A DNA stretch of 26,411 bases from HIMB59 sp038124765 (GTDB taxonomy: Bacteria; Pseudomonadota; Alphaproteobacteria; HIMB59), in assembly GCA_038124765.1 (NCBI GenBank), contig JAYPCO010000014.1, positions 1 through 26,411 on the forward strand, given 5' to 3'. The translations under genes and the position numbers were made by a program. Below are positions 23,633-26,411 of this stretch, piece by piece. The notes beneath the pieces were generated by a model. The model saw only the letters and a program-made list of their open reading frames with translations, was not told where the DNA came from and did not search any database. Positions within the stretch are counted from its first letter, which is position 1; every line of letters starts with the position of its first letter.

Positions 23633-25615
23633 TTGAGACAAAAAAACATAAATTTTGTTGTCATTTTTTTATTTATTCTCACTTTATTAATTTCACTTTT
23701 TTCCTCTAACGTTTTAGAGAATTATGGGTTTTCTTGGGCATTAAAATTACCCAAGTCTTTTAATATTCCCTTTAAAGTCTACATAACTTCGGCAATCAAA
23801 TGGTTAATAGACAGCGCTACTTTTGGAATTTTTACATTTAATGATCTAACAAGGGCAATTTCTTGGGTAGTAGAACAACCTTATGACCTAATTCTGTCAT
23901 TTGTAGCAAAAGGATTTTATGACGGGCAAGGTAGTCAAGCACAATTAATATTAAGTCCTATTAGCTGGGTAGCAATTGTTGGAGTAATGACTGTTATAGC
24001 TATAAAATTAAAAGATACATCTTTAGCTGTACTAACTTTTTTTTCATTTATTTATTTAGCGGTATTTGGTCAATGGCAAAGTTCAATGGTTACTTTGGCT
24101 TCTATATTCATTGCTGTTCCTTTTGGGGTGGTTTTAGGAATTTTATTTGGTATCGCAAGTTATAAAAGCTTAACTGCTTATAAAATTATTAATCCCATTT
24201 TAAACCTAATGCAAACAATGCCTGTTTTTGCATATTTAGTTCCCATTTTGGTTTTATTCGGATTTGGGCCTGTCTCCGCTTTAATTGCTACGATAATTTA
24301 CGCACTCCCCCCGATGGTGCATACCACATATTTAGGATTAAAAGGAATTAATCCCTCTACTATTGAGGCAGGAAAAATGTGTGGCTGTAATAACCAACAG
24401 CTGTTATGGAGGGTCGAAATTCCCTCGGCCTTAAGTTCAATAAAATTAGGTATCAACCAAGTAATTATGCTTTCCTTTAATATGGTAATTATTGCATCCA
24501 TGATTGGTGCGGGAGGTTTAGGTTATGATGTTCTGACTTCCTTGAGGAAATTAGATATCGGAGGAGGTGTTGAAGCGGGTCTTGCAATTGTTATTTTAGC
24601 TATAGTGTTAGATAGAATGAGTTATGCTTATATTGGTAAACAAACTGACTATAGTAAAAAAAACCTTCACTTTTTTAGAAGACATCTTCATTTATTTATT
24701 GTTTTATTTTTAATTCTATCCACTTATTTTTTTGGAGTTTTTTTAGAGTTTTTTAAATCATACCCTGAAAGTCTCACACTAAGTACATCTGCTTTTTGGG
24801 AAAAAGCAATTAAGTTTATTAATATCAACTACTACGATCAGCTAGAGATATTTAAATTTTATATTTTGAAATATTTTATGCTCCCCATCAAAAACTTTTT
24901 TATCTCAATGCCTTGGCCATGGTTTCTCTTTATTTTAACCCTTTTAGGTTGGTATTATGGTCGGTCTAAATTAGCCATTCTGAATTTAATTCTATTAGCT
25001 TTTATTATTGTCAATGGATTATGGCTTAAAGCTATGGTCACTATTTATCTATGTGGCGCGAGTGTGATTATGGCTTGTATTATTGGCATTCCCCTTGGTA
25101 TTTGGGGAGGTTTGAATGACAGGGCTAATAAGATTTTATTAAGCATTACAGATACACTTCAAACACTACCTAGTTTCGTCTATTTAATTCCTGTGGTTAT
25201 GCTATTTAGAGTGGGCGACTTCACTGCCATGTTAGCTGTGATACTTTACTCACTTGCTCCGGCTGTTAAATATACAATTCATGGCATTCGAAATATTAAA
25301 CCCGAAGTAATTGATGCAGGTATAGCTAACGGGTGCAACCCACGCCAATTGTTATTGAATATTAGACTGCCATTGGCACTACCAGAAATTTTATTGGGCA
25401 TTAATCAAACTATAATGCTTGCTTTATCAATGCTGGTGATTACTGCTTTAGTAGGTACTAGAGAATTAGGTCAAGAAGTTTACATTGCTTTAACCAAAGC
25501 AGATATCGGAAGAGGATTGGTAGCAGGACTTTGTGTTGCATTTATTGCTATCATTTCTGACAATATGATTAAATCAGCTAGTAAAAAATTAAAAGTTAAG
25601 TATGGTTTTGCATAA
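23633..25615 (+). CDS. proW: Double-length glycine betaine ABC transporter permease (two fused ProW-like domains)
   Basis: A 660-residue membrane protein, nearly twice the length of E. coli ProW (354). It has two binding-protein-dependent permease domains, about 150-335 and 465-650. Each has a matching QTMPVFAYLVPILVLFGFG (194-212) or QTLPSFVYLIPVVMLFRVG (510-528) segment and an ATPase-docking loop with Ala-Gly (EAGKMCGCNNQQLLWRVEIP at 245-264; DAGIANGCNPRQLLLNIRLP at 561-580). The fused form would act as its own heterodimeric channel. The start appears to be TTG at 23633; there is no nearby ATG and no Shine-Dalgarno. It lies just after a terminator. The ATPase subunit is not found next to it. 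Confidence 0.9.
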   Translation: MRQKNINFVVIFLFILTLLISLFSSNVLENYGFSWALKLPKSFNIPFKVYITSAIKWLIDSATFGIFTFNDLTRAISWVVEQPYDLILSFVAKGFYDGQGSQAQLILSPISWVAIVGVMTVIAIKLKDTSLAVLTFFSFIYLAVFGQWQSSMVTLASIFIAVPFGVVLGILFGIASYKSLTAYKIINPILNLMQTMPVFAYLVPILVLFGFGPVSALIATIIYALPPMVHTTYLGLKGINPSTIEAGKMCGCNNQQLLWRVEIPSALSSIKLGINQVIMLSFNMVIIASMIGAGGLGYDVLTSLRKLDIGGGVEAGLAIVILAIVLDRMSYAYIGKQTDYSKKNLHFFRRHLHLFIVLFLILSTYFFGVFLEFFKSYPESLTLSTSAFWEKAIKFININYYDQLEIFKFYILKYFMLPIKNFFISMPWPWFLFILTLLGWYYGRSKLAILNLILLAFIIVNGLWLKAMVTIYLCGASVIMACIIGIPLGIWGGLNDRANKILLSITDTLQTLPSFVYLIPVVMLFRVGDFTAMLAVILYSLAPAVKYTIHGIRNIKPEVIDAGIANGCNPRQLLLNIRLPLALPEILLGINQTIMLALSMLVITALVGTRELGQEVYIALTKADIGRGLVAGLCVAFIAIISDNMIKSASKKLKVKYGFA

Positions 25616-26411
25616 ATGAATTCTATTGAAAAAATTAAATCATTATCAATATGGAAAAAAGATATAACCATCTCTCCTTTGGAGGGCGGCATTACAAATC
25701 TAAATTTTATTGTTAGCCATGGTAACGAAAAAGTAGTTGTGCGATTAGGGCAAGATATCCCTGAGCATTTAGTTTTTAGATCTAATGAAATTAATGTAAG
25801 TAAAGCAGCTTATGAAATAGGCGTATCACCAAAATTAATTTACAGTGAAACAGGTGTATTAGTTTTAGAGTTTATTGAGAGTAAAACGCTTGATGCTTCG
25901 GGAGTACAAAAAAACTTAAAAAAAATTATTCCTGTTGTTAAAAAAATTCATACTGAAATTCCCAATGTCTTATCTGGTTTACCTGCCATTTTTTGGGTGT
26001 TTTATGTAATTAAGTATTATGCAAACTTTTTAAAATCTAAAAAAAGCAAACATGTAGGTATCATTGACGATCTTCTTAATAAAGCTTCTAAATTAGAAAA
26101 TCTTTCATCTCCTAGGCATATTGTATTTGGGCATAATGATTTTTTAGCAGCTAATTTTTTGGATGATGGTTCTAGAATTTGGGTTGTAGATTGGGAATAT
26201 GGGGGCTTTAATGACCCGCTTTTTGATATAGGTGGATTAGCATCGAATAATGATTTTAATGAGGATTTAGAAAAAGAAGCTTTAGAGCTTTATTATGAAA
26301 AACCAGTAAATAAAGAGCTTTTGATGAAATATAACGCTATGAAAACAGCTAGTTTGTTAAGAGAGACAATGTGGAGTATGGTTTCTGAACTGACATCTAA
26401 GCTAGATTTTG
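25616..26411 (+). CDS. Choline kinase-like phosphotransferase, 3' end cut by window
   Basis: The frame is open from an ATG directly abutting the permease stop (TAA at 25613-25615) to the window end, about 265 codons. Seen: the N-lobe glycine-rich PLEGGITNLNFIV (21-33), KVVVRLG (39-45), the catalytic loop FGHNDFLAANFL (171-182, Asp175 and Asn180) and metal site VVDWEYGGFNDPLFDIG (190-206, Asp192). This is the choline/ethanolamine kinase (LicA-like) pattern, which phosphorylates choline or a similar alcohol with ATP. Position after a quaternary-amine importer suggests choline or another solute taken up by it, but the link is inference. It differs clearly from the kinase at 18952-19722 and is not a recent duplicate. 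Confidence 0.83.
   Translation, partial: MNSIEKIKSLSIWKKDITISPLEGGITNLNFIVSHGNEKVVVRLGQDIPEHLVFRSNEINVSKAAYEIGVSPKLIYSETGVLVLEFIESKTLDASGVQKNLKKIIPVVKKIHTEIPNVLSGLPAIFWVFYVIKYYANFLKSKKSKHVGIIDDLLNKASKLENLSSPRHIVFGHNDFLAANFLDDGSRIWVVDWEYGGFNDPLFDIGGLASNNDFNEDLEKEALELYYEKPVNKELLMKYNAMKTASLLRETMWSMVSELTSKLDF

Noticed and set aside
18952..26411. The two kinase genes as a recent duplication
   Set aside because: They share only the fold-level catalytic motifs; the remaining sequence and lengths differ.
1..26411. Mobile element, CRISPR, phage or defence system
   Set aside because: No transposase, integrase, direct-repeat array or nuclease-type gene was seen; composition and gene density look uniform and chromosomal.

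Overview
This window is an AT-rich, gene-dense stretch that looks like a chromosome segment of a streamlined free-living marine alphaproteobacterium, of the SAR11, HIMB59 or AEGEAN-169 kind. The clues are very short intergenic gaps, several convergent genes overlapping by 4 to 29 nt, an alphaproteobacterial F1-ATPase zeta-type inhibitor gene, betaine-dependent methionine synthesis, and many uptake systems for small organic solutes. Lineage is inferred from gene content and base composition only. I see no tRNA, rRNA, CRISPR array, insertion sequence or phage gene.

Positions 1-10180 form a carboxylate-uptake and one-carbon region. A quinone oxidoreductase gene (minus strand, cut by the left edge) diverges from a tripartite tricarboxylate transporter (tctC-tctB-tctA). 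A GntR/FCD repressor follows, then a TPP-dependent lyase/decarboxylase, a formyl-CoA transferase (Frc-like), a formyl-tetrahydrofolate hydrolase-like protein and a NhaD-type Na+/H+ antiporter. The simplest reading is import of oxalate or a 2-hydroxy acid, CoA transfer from formyl-CoA, cleavage by the TPP enzyme back to formyl-CoA, and handling of the formyl group through formate and folate. A near-identical 17-bp palindrome lies just upstream of the Shine-Dalgarno sequence of both the TPP-enzyme gene and the quinone oxidoreductase gene. It is the best candidate operator for the GntR protein.

Positions 10170-15566 carry housekeeping and accessory genes: AroQ chorismate mutase, a LOG-family nucleotide hydrolase, a class I glutamine amidotransferase, a DMT/EamA exporter, a stand-alone VIT/MbfA-like membrane protein, glyoxalase I, the zeta-type ATPase inhibitor and methylmalonate-semialdehyde dehydrogenase.

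Positions 15618-19722 are a thiamin module. A TPP riboswitch precedes thiB-thiP-thiQ (thiamin ABC importer), and a small kinase of the choline/thiamin kinase fold converges on it. TPP is also the cofactor of the lyase in the first region.

Positions 19723-26411 hold a cold-shock protein with a structured leader, then a minus-strand group (betaine-homocysteine methyltransferase, glutathione S-transferase, DjlA-like co-chaperone). Divergent from this group is a glycine-betaine-type ABC system: a binding protein, a strong intergenic terminator, and a double-length permease made of two fused ProW-like halves. A choline-kinase-like gene follows and runs off the right edge. No ATPase subunit for this importer is inside the window.
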